Source: Microthrixaceae bacterium (lineage in GTDB: Bacteria > Actinomycetota > Acidimicrobiia > Acidimicrobiales > DATDAH01). From it: 33,369 nucleotides of DNA. The translations under genes were made by a program, and so were the position numbers. The stretch covers positions 1 to 33,369 of the forward strand of contig JACJWK010000027.1 of the NCBI GenBank assembly GCA_020637195.1. Reading direction: 5' to 3'. Shown here in pieces: positions 6,925 through 15,113 of this stretch; within the stretch, counting starts at the first letter, position 1; each line of letters opens with the position of its first letter. The notes beneath the pieces were generated by a model, which was not told the origin of the DNA, did no database searches, and saw nothing but the letters and a program-made list of their open reading frames with translations.

Positions 6925-8238
6925 TCAGCCGACCCGCTCGGACTGCCCGAGGATGCCCTGGGGCCGGACCAACAAGATCAGGATCAGGATGACGAGGGCC
7001 CCCACGTTCTTCAGCTCCACCGGCACCCAGAGGGTGGAGACCTGGACGAAGATGCCCACGATGAGGCTGCCCACCAGGGCGCCGTAGGCGGTGCCGAGGC
7101 CGCCCAGGGTGACGCCCGCGAACATCAACAGCAACAGGCGGAAGCCCATCTGGTAGCTGACCTGCTCGGTGACGCCGAACAGCACCCCGCCCAGGGCGGC
7201 GAGCCCGCCACCGGCGGCCCAGACGAACAGGATCACGCGGTCGACGTCGATGCCCGACGAGGCGGCGAGGTCCTTGTTGTCGGCCACCGCCCGCATCGCC
7301 TTGCCGATCTTGGTGCGGTTGAGCACCAGGCCGACCGCGACGAGCACGGCGATCGACAAGATGATCGAGATGATGTCCTTGGGGGCGATCGAGATCGGGC
7401 CGATGTCGACGCCCTTCTGCACGGCGTAGTCGGCGTAGGGGCGGGTGCGGCTGCCGAACAGGTAGAGGAAGAAGTAGCGGAACAGCACGGCCATGCCGAT
7501 CGAGATCACGAGCATGGCGATGAGCCCCGTGCCCCGCTTGCGCAGTCGCCGCCAGAACGCGAAGTCGTAGAGCGCGGCGACGGCCGCGCCCACGATGATG
7601 GCCAGCACGGCGGCGGGGATGAGCTGGATCCCGAAGTTGACGTTGAACCACCAGGCCACCATCGCGCCGAACGTGACCATCTCGCCGTGGGAGAAGTTGG
7701 TCAGGCCCGTGGTGCCGAAGATGAGGGACAGGCCGATGGCGCCCATGGCGATGACCAGGCCGAACTTGATGCCCTCGACGAGCAGCTGGAGGAACTTCTC
7801 GACGCCGCCGACCTCCTGGCGGTCGCTCTCGCCGAGGGGGTACAGCAGCGGGCGGTTCTGGCCCGGGCGCAGCGTGAACTCGAGGGTGGCGCGGTCCTCG
7901 TTGCGCAGGTTGACCCCGTCGGGGAGCGAGTCGACGTCGAGGGTGGAGGAGTAGTCGCCGGGGCCCGGGAGTGGGATGTCGTACTCGCCGTCCGCGTTGG
8001 TGGTGGCCTCGCCCACCACCGCTCCCGAGGCGTCCTTGACCACGATCACGACGCCCTCGACGGGCTCGTCGTCGTTCAGGATCACGCCGCTCACCCCCAC
8101 CACGCGACCCTCGGTGGTGGTCGTGGTGGCGCCTCCGCCGGCCTCGGTCGTGTCGGTCTGCGCCCCCGCCGGGCCGCCCCCGAGCACCACCGAGCCGCCG
8201 AGCAGGACGGCGAGCACGATGAGAATCAGCTTGCGCAC
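6925..8238 (-). CDS. livH: LivH-type permease with an N-terminal secreted beta-sandwich domain
   Basis: The product is 437 residues, about 145 longer than a usual LivH. From about residue 146 it is a normal LivH permease: FGLVIAMGAIGLSLIFGTTGLTNFSHGEMVTFGA, the coupling stretch NRTKIGKAMRAVADNKDLAASSGID, and an end reading LLVRPQGILGQSERVG. Before that it has its own signal sequence (residues 1-26, ending PAGAQ), a Thr-rich linker, and a compact domain (about 45-125). That domain has the pattern of carboxypeptidase-regulatory-like or Cna-B type folds: GVSGVILNDDEPVEGVVIVVKDASGAVVGEATTNADGEYDIPLPGPGDY. This part should sit outside the membrane. The start is GTG at 8238 with AAGGGGAGA about 8 bases before it. 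It is the first gene of the operon. Confidence 0.88.
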   Translation of the reverse strand: MRKLILIVLAVLLGGSVVLGGGPAGAQTDTTEAGGGATTTTTEGRVVGVSGVILNDDEPVEGVVIVVKDASGAVVGEATTNADGEYDIPLPGPGDYSSTLDVDSLPDGVNLRNEDRATLEFTLRPGQNRPLLYPLGESDRQEVGGVEKFLQLLVEGIKFGLVIAMGAIGLSLIFGTTGLTNFSHGEMVTFGAMVAWWFNVNFGIQLIPAAVLAIIVGAAVAALYDFAFWRRLRKRGTGLIAMLVISIGMAVLFRYFFLYLFGSRTRPYADYAVQKGVDIGPISIAPKDIISIILSIAVLVAVGLVLNRTKIGKAMRAVADNKDLAASSGIDVDRVILFVWAAGGGLAALGGVLFGVTEQVSYQMGFRLLLLMFAGVTLGGLGTAYGALVGSLIVGIFVQVSTLWVPVELKNVGALVILILILLVRPQGILGQSERVG

Positions 8239-8304
8239 GTGTTGGCTCTCCCCTTCAGCGGACGACGTGCGACCTCGACCGAGGAGCCGCTACCCGCCGG
8301 CGGC

Positions 8305-8310
8305 ACAGTA
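8305..8310 (-). promoter_or_regulatory. Possible -10 element for the livHMGF operon
   Basis: TACTGT on the minus strand lies in the 119-base gap between hemQ and livH and is the best TAnnnT hexamer there. It would give a leader of about 60 bases. No convincing -35 is seen at 16-18 bases, so the call is weak. Confidence 0.3.
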
Positions 8311-8357
8311 GCGAATCGTGACGGCGCAAGCGTTCACCAGCGCCGTGTTCCTCGCGG

Positions 8358-9041
8358 TCAACGGGCCGTCAGCACCGGCGCGAGCTCGTCCGCGGTCGTG
8401 ACGAAGCCCGTGTAGAAGGCGCCGAACTCGCCGTAGAGCGCCGACGCCTCGTCGAAGCGCATCGTGTAGACGACCTCTTTGAGGTCGTCGGGATGGACCG
8501 CGAAGAGGGTGACCCCCCACTCGAAGTCGTCGAGGCCGGTCGACCCGGTGACCACCTGCACGACCCGCCCCGCGAACGTGCGACCCGAGGCCCCGTGCTC
8601 GTACATGAGCGCCTTGCGCTCGTCGTAGGGCAGCGTGAACCAGTTGGCCCCGACGTTGCGGCGCTTCGACATCGGGTAGAAGCACCAGGCCCGCTTGCCG
8701 TCGGGGGGCAGCTCGGGGTGGAGCCGGGCCTGGTTGCGCTCGGGGGGCAGGCCCTGGGCGTACTCGGACAGCTCCGTGAGCGACACGTACGAGTCGACCA
8801 CCTCGAGGCCGGCGGCCTGCACGTCGGTCTGGAAGCGGCGCAGGCGGACCACGTCGTCGCTCAGCACCATGAAGGCCGCGTCGGCCTTGTGGCCCAGCAG
8901 CGCCACGGGCACCACCTGGTCGCCGTCGCCCTCGGCCCGCTTGACCGCGGCGACCACGGCCTGCGGGTCGACCTCGTCGCGGGGCTTCACGAACAGGTGC
9001 AGGACCCCGAGGCCCACCGACGGGGACAGCGCTTCGCTCAT
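8358..9041 (-). CDS. hemQ: HemQ, coproheme decarboxylase (chlorite dismutase family)
   Basis: The product is 227 residues. HemQ carries out the last step of the coproporphyrin-dependent haem pathway of Actinobacteria and Firmicutes, removing two carboxyl groups from coproheme with peroxide. The active-site stretch FYPMSKRR supplies the Tyr122/Met124/Lys126 pattern (YxMxK) and YEHGASGR supplies the proximal His149. The C-terminal half (GLDDFEWGVTLFAVHPDDLKEVVYTMRFDEASALYGEFG) is typical of the family. I start at ATG 9041 because it gives the normal family length and lies 7 bases after TAGCCT; a longer in-frame extension to 9179 is Pro/Ala-rich and unlike the family. No other haem gene is in the window. 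Confidence 0.93.
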   Translation of the reverse strand: MSEALSPSVGLGVLHLFVKPRDEVDPQAVVAAVKRAEGDGDQVVPVALLGHKADAAFMVLSDDVVRLRRFQTDVQAAGLEVVDSYVSLTELSEYAQGLPPERNQARLHPELPPDGKRAWCFYPMSKRRNVGANWFTLPYDERKALMYEHGASGRTFAGRVVQVVTGSTGLDDFEWGVTLFAVHPDDLKEVVYTMRFDEASALYGEFGAFYTGFVTTADELAPVLTAR

Positions 9042-9048
9042 GGGCCTC

Positions 9049-9054
9049 AGGCTA
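9049..9054 (-). promoter_or_regulatory. -10 element of a leaderless promoter for hemQ
   Basis: TAGCCT on the minus strand, then 7 bases, then the ATG at 9041. This is a good TAnnnT match at the spacing expected if the start codon is also the transcript start. Confidence 0.6.
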
Positions 9055-9144
9055 ACGAGCCGGACCGGGGCCGCTGCCGGCGGGGCCGGCGCCGGGAGGG
9101 GAAGGGGTACGCGGGGGCGGGCGACGGGGACCGGGCCGAGCGAC

Positions 9145-9951
9145 TCAGGCCCGGTCGGGGCTGTAGAGGTTGAGCGCACCGCCGCGCGTGAAGCCGGCGA
9201 GGGTGAGGCCGGCCGCCCGCGCCGTGTCCACCGCCAACGAGGAGGGGCCGCTCACCGCCACCACGGCCGCGAAGCCCGCCGCCCACGCCTTCTGGACCAT
9301 CTCGAAGCTGGCCCGCCCGCTCACGAACAGCCCGAGGCCGATGGCCGGGAGACGGCCGTCGAGCAGCAGGCGGCCCACCACCTTGTCGACGGCGTTGTGA
9401 CGCCCGATGTCCTCGCGCACCACCAGGGGCTGGCCCTCACGGTCGAACGCGGCGGCGGCGTGCACCGCTCCGGTGGACTCGAAGAGCGCCTGCTCCGGGG
9501 CCATCCGGTCGGGCACGCCGGCGAGGATCCCGAGCGGGATGGGCTCCGTCGGGGGGAGGGGCACCAGGCGGGCGCACAGCTCGTCCAGGCTGGTGCTGCC
9601 GCACAGGCCGCAGGCGGCGGTGGCGGTCTGGAGCCGGGGGGTCGGCGTGGGCGCCCGTCCCCCGGTGTCGACGCTCACGACGTTGAAGTCGGTGTCGACG
9701 GCCGAGCCGATGGCGCAGTACCGGCACGTCGTGACGGGCGCACCGCCGAGGAGCCCGTCGCCGTGCAGGAAGCCGGCGGCGAGCTCGAAGTCGTGTCCGG
9801 GGGTGCGCATGGTGGTGGCGACGAGCGCCCCGTCCAGGTGGATCGCGAGCGGCTCCTCGACGATGACGTCGTCGGGGGCGCGCCGGTCGCCCGCCGCGTC
9901 CACACGCCGGCGCAGCACCGTCACGGTCCGTGCCCGAACCACTCCAGCCAT
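9145..9951 (-). CDS. fdhD: FdhD, sulfurtransferase for formate dehydrogenase molybdenum cofactor
   Basis: The product is 268 residues. FdhD passes sulfur from a cysteine desulfurase to the molybdenum cofactor before it enters formate dehydrogenase. The key loop CGLCG is present (Cys114 and Cys117), along with VEEPLAIHLDG, TMRTPGHDFELAAGFLHGDGLL, VVREDIGRHNAVDKVVG and VSGRASFEMVQKAWAAG. A second pair, CRYC (Cys76, Cys79), is seen before it. I choose ATG at 9951, 6 bases after TACCCT; a longer frame reaches 9987 but its first residues are not family-like. No formate dehydrogenase is in the window. The gene is divergent from the diguanylate cyclase gene, with only 26 bases between the chosen starts. 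Confidence 0.93.
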   Translation of the reverse strand: MAGVVRARTVTVLRRRVDAAGDRRAPDDVIVEEPLAIHLDGALVATTMRTPGHDFELAAGFLHGDGLLGGAPVTTCRYCAIGSAVDTDFNVVSVDTGGRAPTPTPRLQTATAACGLCGSTSLDELCARLVPLPPTEPIPLGILAGVPDRMAPEQALFESTGAVHAAAAFDREGQPLVVREDIGRHNAVDKVVGRLLLDGRLPAIGLGLFVSGRASFEMVQKAWAAGFAAVVAVSGPSSLAVDTARAAGLTLAGFTRGGALNLYSPDRA

Positions 9952-9957
9952 GGTCCG

Positions 9958-9963
9958 AGGGTA
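9958..9963 (-). promoter_or_regulatory. -10 element of a leaderless promoter for fdhD
   Basis: TACCCT on the minus strand is followed by exactly 6 bases and the ATG at 9951. The TA is shared with a plus-strand TACCGA (9962-9967) that could serve the divergent cyclase gene. Confidence 0.55.
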
Positions 9964-9977
9964 CCGATGGGAGTCCC

Positions 9978-11396
9978 GTGGCAGCATGGGACCCGGTGGG
10001 GGGCACCGCGGCGCGTCGAGGGCGGCCGGACGACGCCCTGCTCGCGCGGGTGGTGATCGACGACACCGCCCCCGCGGCGATCCTCGACGCCGACCTCCGG
10101 GTGGTCTACGCCAACGAGGCCTTCCGCCGCTACGGCTGGGAGCCCGAGGAGCTCCTCGGCGAGCACCCCTTCGACTGGCTGCACCCCGACGACCTGCCGC
10201 GGGCGGCCAGCACGATCGGCGTGCTCCACACCCGGGTGGGCGACGGCACCGCCCCCTACCGGCTCCGCCGGCGGGACGGCACCTACGAGATGCTCGACGT
10301 CGCCACCGTGCTCATCGACGGCCCCGACGGCACGGAGTACGTCGCCTTCTCGCTCCGGCCCAACCCCTTCGACCGCGCCCGCACCCGCTCGTTCTCGGCC
10401 ATGGTCGCGGGCGAGGGGCCCGAGTCGTCGCTCGAGGGCCTGGGCGACCGCTTCTCGCCGAGCCGCCCCGGCGCGCTGATCGCGTTCGACTCGGGCGGGC
10501 GGCGCCTGGGCCTCGGATGGGTGCCGCCGGTCCTCGGCGGGATCGTCGACGGGCGCCAGGACCACACGCCGGGCGCGCCGTGGACCGAGGCCATGGAGAC
10601 GCTCACCCCCGTCACGGTCACCGAGCCCGCCCGGCTCCCCGACCCGGTACGGCAGGCCGCCCAGGCCCGGGGCCTGCACGCCGCCGCCTTCATCGGCTCG
10701 CCCGACCCCGGGCGCCCGCAGCCGGCCCTGCTCGCGGCCTGGGCGCCGGACCCGGCGATGGCCGACCTCCTGGCGGTGAACCTGGGCGACATCGAGACGC
10801 TGGTGCGCCTGGCCCTCGACCGGCGCGCCAGCAGCGAGCGCCTGGAGCACCTGGCCCACCACGACGCCCTGACCGGGCTGGCCAACCGCGCCCGCTTCTT
10901 CACCCTGTTGGAGACCGCCCTCGCCGACGCCGTCCCCGTGGCGGTGGCCTACCTCGACCTCGACGGCTTCAAGGGCGTGAACGACCGCCACGGACACGCC
11001 GCCGGCGACCACCTGCTCGTCGAGCTGGCGGGCCGGTTCGGCCGCGAGATGCGGGCCGACGACGTCGTCGCCCGCCTGGGGGGCGACGAGTTCGCCGTCC
11101 TGATCCACCGTCCGCCCGACGCCGGCGCCGCGGCGGCGGTGGTCGAGCGGCTGCTCGATGCCGCGCGGACGCCGGTCCTGCTCCCCGACGGCGTCGCCGT
11201 CACCCTCGCCGCCTCCGCGGGCCTCACGCTCGCGGGCGCGGACCGCGGCGCCGATCCCGACGCCATCGTCCACGAGGCCGACACCGCCCTCTACGACGCC
11301 AAGCGCGCCGGCAAGGGCACCCTCGTCGTCGCCGGCACCGCCCCGGGGGCCCGGCGTCGACGCGACGACCCAGTCGCGGGTTCCCCGTCGGGCTGA
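9978..11396 (+). CDS. PAS-GGDEF diguanylate cyclase
   Basis: The product is 472 residues from the GTG at 9978. A PAS domain covers about residues 25-127 (APAAILDADLRVVYANEAFRRYGW, then a PAC-like end YRLRRRDGTYEMLDVATVLIDG). A middle region (about 131-290) resembles a diverged GAF-like sensor. The GGDEF domain covers about 295-460 with DALTGLANRARFF, YLDLDGFKGVNDRHGHAAGDHLL and the intact catalytic motif GGDEF at 368-372. The product inhibition site RxxD is present at 359-362. It should therefore make cyclic di-GMP under control of a PAS signal. There are no membrane segments, so it is cytosolic. The start is uncertain: GTG at 9930 would overlap fdhD, and GTG at 9996 is also possible. No EAL or HD-GYP partner is visible. 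Confidence 0.9.
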   Translation: MAAWDPVGGTAARRGRPDDALLARVVIDDTAPAAILDADLRVVYANEAFRRYGWEPEELLGEHPFDWLHPDDLPRAASTIGVLHTRVGDGTAPYRLRRRDGTYEMLDVATVLIDGPDGTEYVAFSLRPNPFDRARTRSFSAMVAGEGPESSLEGLGDRFSPSRPGALIAFDSGGRRLGLGWVPPVLGGIVDGRQDHTPGAPWTEAMETLTPVTVTEPARLPDPVRQAAQARGLHAAAFIGSPDPGRPQPALLAAWAPDPAMADLLAVNLGDIETLVRLALDRRASSERLEHLAHHDALTGLANRARFFTLLETALADAVPVAVAYLDLDGFKGVNDRHGHAAGDHLLVELAGRFGREMRADDVVARLGGDEFAVLIHRPPDAGAAAAVVERLLDAARTPVLLPDGVAVTLAASAGLTLAGADRGADPDAIVHEADTALYDAKRAGKGTLVVAGTAPGARRRRDDPVAGSPSG

Positions 11397-11468
11397 CGCG
11401 GCCGGAGCGGTCGCCCGACCGGAGGACCTGAGCGCTGCGACCCGACGACGCCGGGGCGCAGACGACGA

Positions 11469-11494
11469 GGACCGGGCCCCGCAGGGCCCGGTCC
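11469..11494. terminator. Hairpin between convergent cyclase and groEL genes
   Basis: An 11-base-pair perfect stem (GGACCGGGCCC at 11469-11479 and its complement at 11484-11494) with loop CGCA lies between the two gene ends. Neither side has a T-run, so it may act as a weak or factor-assisted terminator in either direction. Confidence 0.5.
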
Positions 11495-11526
11495 CCGTGA
11501 CCGCTCGGTGGAGGTGCGGTGGAGGG

Positions 11527-13155
<1,629 letters not shown>

Positions 13156-13202
13156 GCAGTGGTCCTCCGTTGGGTGACCGGTTGGCGTGCGGTGAGTAAG
13201 CA

Positions 13203-13229
13203 TTAGCACTCTAGAGGTGAGAGTGCTAA
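13203..13229. promoter_or_regulatory. CIRCE operator (HrcA binding site)
   Basis: TTAGCACTC, nine bases, GAGTGCTAA: an exact match to the CIRCE inverted repeat. It lies 48 bases before the groEL start codon and covers the predicted -10 and spacer, so bound HrcA would block RNA polymerase until heat stress. Confidence 0.97.
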
Positions 13230-13237
13230 GTCGCCAA
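13208..13237 (-). promoter_or_regulatory. groEL promoter (-35 TTGGCG, -10 TAGAGT)
   Basis: On the minus strand TTGGCG (13237-13232) and TAGAGT (13213-13208) are 18 bases apart, a plausible housekeeping promoter. The CIRCE overlaps the spacer and -10. The leader would be about 45 bases with a good ribosome site. Confidence 0.65.
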
Positions 13238-13242
13238 CCGGC

Positions 13243-13287
13243 GGCGCAGCGCCGACGAACCGGATGCCGAAGGCGGTCCGACGAAGG
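13243..13287 (+). repeat. Dispersed short repeat, copy A
   Basis: A 45-base unit that starts GGCGCAGCG, contains CCGACGAACCGGAT and CCGAAGG, and ends CCGACGAAGG. It matches copy B at 44 of 45 positions, 70 bases away in the same direction. A related third copy is at 31939-32005. It lies between the groEL promoter and the end of the CysO-like gene and codes for nothing I recognise. Confidence 0.8.
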
Positions 13288-13312
13288 TGCCCACGTGCCG
13301 GAGCGGAGCGGA

Positions 13313-13357
13313 GGCGCAGCGCCGACGAACCGGATGCCGAAGGCGGCCCGACGAAGG
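13313..13357 (+). repeat. Dispersed short repeat, copy B
   Basis: Differs from copy A by one base (C for T at 13346). It is preceded by GGAGCGGAGCGGA and continues past the shared core as AGGGCCAAAG (13358-13367). The preceding and following parts are also recognisable in copy C, so the full unit is probably longer than 45 bases, roughly 13299-13367. Confidence 0.8.
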
Positions 13358-13375
13358 AGGGCCAAAGCGACGAGC

Positions 13376-13425
13376 CCCCGGCTGGAGGGCTCGGTGCCGC
13401 CACGCAGCGTGCCCTCCAGCCGGGG
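13376..13425. repeat. Long inverted repeat downstream of repeat copy B
   Basis: CCCCGGCTGGAGGGC at 13376-13390 pairs perfectly with 13411-13425 around a 20-base loop. It has no T-run. It stands in the gap between the CysO-like gene and groEL and could end minus-strand transcription or belong to the repeat unit next to it. Confidence 0.6.
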
Positions 13426-13499
13426 TGGTTCCCGCAGTGACGAGGGCATCGTCGCCACCGCGGGCGCGGTGGAGCGCGTCGGGCCGTTCGGCCCATCGC

Positions 13500-13520
13500 C
13501 GCGGCCCAGAAGGGGCCGCG
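13500..13520 (-). terminator. Hairpin just past the CysO-like gene
   Basis: An 8-base-pair stem (CGCGGCCC at 13500-13507 with GGGCCGCG at 13513-13520) lies 13 bases beyond the stop of the minus-strand gene. There is no T-run, so termination is a guess from position. Confidence 0.35.
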
Positions 13521-13532
13521 CGACCTACGTGC

Positions 13533-13808
13533 TCAGCCGCCGGCGACGGCGGGGATGATCGACAGCGTCTCGCCGTCGGGCACGGAGGTGTCGAGCCCGT
13601 CGAGGAAGCGGACGTCGTCGTCGGCCACGAACACGTTGACGAAGCGGCGCAGGTTGCCGTCGTCGTCGAAGAGCTTGTCCTTGAAGCCCGGGTGCGCGCC
13701 GTCGAGGGCCGTGAGCACCGCGCCGACGGTCTCGCCCTCGACGGACACTTCGGACTCGCCCCCGGTGAGGGTGCGCAGGGTGGTGGGGACGCGGACGGTG
13801 ACGCTCAT
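13533..13808 (-). CDS. MoaD/ThiS-family sulfur carrier, CysO-like
   Basis: The product is 91 residues with a ubiquitin-like beta-grasp pattern and the obligatory C-terminal Gly-Gly (IIPAVAGG), which is adenylated and loaded with sulfur as a thiocarboxylate. From memory it resembles mycobacterial CysO along its length (MSVTVRVPTTLRTLTGG, LRRFVNVFVADDDVRFLDGL, VPDGETLSIIPAVAGG). CysO supplies sulfur for cysteine synthesis with CysM and the Mec hydrolase, neither of which is in the window. The ATG at 13808 overlaps the stop of the upstream PLP enzyme gene by four bases, so the two are translationally coupled. The general role as a sulfur carrier is likely; assignment to cysteine rather than molybdopterin or thiamine is an inference. 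Confidence 0.85.
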   Translation of the reverse strand: MSVTVRVPTTLRTLTGGESEVSVEGETVGAVLTALDGAHPGFKDKLFDDDGNLRRFVNVFVADDDVRFLDGLDTSVPDGETLSIIPAVAGG

Positions 13809-15094
13809 CGGTTGGGTTCCTCTGGTGCGACGGTGGGCCCGCCGGCCACCTCGGCCGACAGGGCGGAGACAGTGGGAGGGATGGTACCGGTCACCCGCCC
13901 GGGACCCTGCCCCGCACGGTCGGGCGCACCCGGGTCGGGCACCCACCGGTCGTGGGCGCCGCCGGTGATGCAGGCCACGACGGTCGCGCCCGCGGGCAGG
14001 CGGCCGGCCGCGGCGATGCGGGCCGTCGCGCCCACCACGACGCCCCCGGCGGGCTCGGCCGCCACACCCTCGAGCTCGGCCAGGCGCCGCTGCGCCGGCG
14101 CGATCTCGTGCTCGGGCACCGCGACCACGCCGCCCGTGCTGGCCCGGGCGGCGGCGAGGACCTCGGGGCCGTCGGGCGGGTCGCCCATGGCCAGCGAGGG
14201 GGCGGCGGTGTCGGGGCGCACCGGCGCCACGTCGTCGGCACCGGCCGCGAACGCGGCGGCCACGGGCGCGCACCCCGCCGGTTGGGCGACCCACAGGGCG
14301 GGTGGGGGGCCGGCGGGCACGAGCCCCACCGCGGCCAGGTCGACGAAGGCCCGGTGCAGGGCCAGGGCGAACGCGCCCGAGGCCATGGGCGCCACCACGG
14401 CGTCGGGGACCCGCCAGCCGAGCTGTTCGGCGATCTCGTGCGCGACGGTGGCCGAGCCCTCGACGTACCACGGGCGCAGGCCGACGTTCACCCACGCCCA
14501 GCGCTCGGTCTCGCCCACCATGGAGGCTTCGACCGCCAGGCGGTTGACCGCGTCGTAGCCGGCCTCGACCGGCACCACCGTGGCACCGGCGGCGGCGATG
14601 GCCGCCCGGTCGTCGCCGGGCAGCGCGGCCGGCACCAGCACCACGGCACCCATCCCCGCCCGCCGGGCCCCGCCCGCGACCGCGTGGGCGAGGTTCCCCG
14701 TCGAGGCGCAGGCCGCGACCCGCCGACCGTCCTCCAGGGCCCGTCCGAGCGCCGCGGCGACCACGCGGTCCTTGAACGAACCCGCCGGGTTGGCCGACTC
14801 GTCCTTCAGCCACAGGTCGGCCACCCCGACCGCTCCCCCGAGGGCGGGGGCGGGCCGCAGCGGCGTCCATCCCACCGACTCGGCGCCGGGCGGCGCCGGC
14901 ACGGGCAGCAGGGGCGCGTAGCGCCACATCGACGGCGGCCCGGCCTCGATCCGCGCCCGCAGCTCGTCGCCCGTCGCGCCCGGTGGCCCCGGCACCAGGT
15001 CGAGCGGCCCGAAGCACTCCTCGCAGTACTGGACCGAGGCCGTGGCGCGAACTTCGCCGCACGCCCGGCACCGGAGCGAGGAGGGGCGGGTCAC
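13805..15094 (-). CDS. Threonine-synthase-like PLP-dependent enzyme
   Basis: The product is 429 residues of fold type II (beta family) PLP enzymes. The N-terminus has a small zinc-ribbon-like pair, CRAC (Cys9, Cys12) and CEEC (Cys24, Cys27). The PLP lysine is Lys108 in LKDESANPAGSFKDR, and the phosphate/cofactor region is ACASTGNLAHAVAGGARRAGM. Threonine synthase converts O-phosphohomoserine to threonine, and the ribbon plus NPAGSFKDR fits that group. However, the C-terminal half (PVRPDTAAPSLAMGDPPDGPEVLAAARASTGGVVAV) also fits related synthases, so the substrate is not certain. The start is GTG at 15094, 7 bases from CATCGT. The gene is coupled to the CysO-like gene. The C-terminal 45 residues are Pro/Gly-rich. 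Confidence 0.8.
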   Translation of the reverse strand: MTRPSSLRCRACGEVRATASVQYCEECFGPLDLVPGPPGATGDELRARIEAGPPSMWRYAPLLPVPAPPGAESVGWTPLRPAPALGGAVGVADLWLKDESANPAGSFKDRVVAAALGRALEDGRRVAACASTGNLAHAVAGGARRAGMGAVVLVPAALPGDDRAAIAAAGATVVPVEAGYDAVNRLAVEASMVGETERWAWVNVGLRPWYVEGSATVAHEIAEQLGWRVPDAVVAPMASGAFALALHRAFVDLAAVGLVPAGPPPALWVAQPAGCAPVAAAFAAGADDVAPVRPDTAAPSLAMGDPPDGPEVLAAARASTGGVVAVPEHEIAPAQRRLAELEGVAAEPAGGVVVGATARIAAAGRLPAGATVVACITGGAHDRWVPDPGAPDRAGQGPGRVTGTIPPTVSALSAEVAGGPTVAPEEPNR

Positions 15095-15100
15095 GGTCCC

Positions 15101-15107
15101 TACGATG
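15101..15107. promoter_or_regulatory. Shared -10 element for divergent leaderless genes
   Basis: TACGATG reads as TACGAT on the plus strand, 7 bases before GTG 15114 (gpgS). On the minus strand it reads CATCGT, 7 bases before GTG 15094 (PLP enzyme). The two start codons are only 20 bases apart, so one melted region could serve both directions. Confidence 0.5.
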
Positions 15108-15113
15108 GCCGCC

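Noticed and set aside
8358..11396. hemQ, fdhD and the cyclase gene as one functional system
   Set aside because: hemQ and fdhD have separate predicted promoters and unrelated pathways, the cyclase is divergent, and no further shared partner is in the window.
13243..13357. Repeat copies A and B as the start of a CRISPR array
   Set aside because: Only two copies with a 25-base gap, no regular spacers, no cas genes, and the third copy is 18 kb away beside an unrelated gene.
13156..13458. N-terminal extension of GroEL by about 100 codons
   Set aside because: It would translate through the CIRCE, promoter and repeat copies; the ATG at 13155 gives the exact family start and has a ribosome site.
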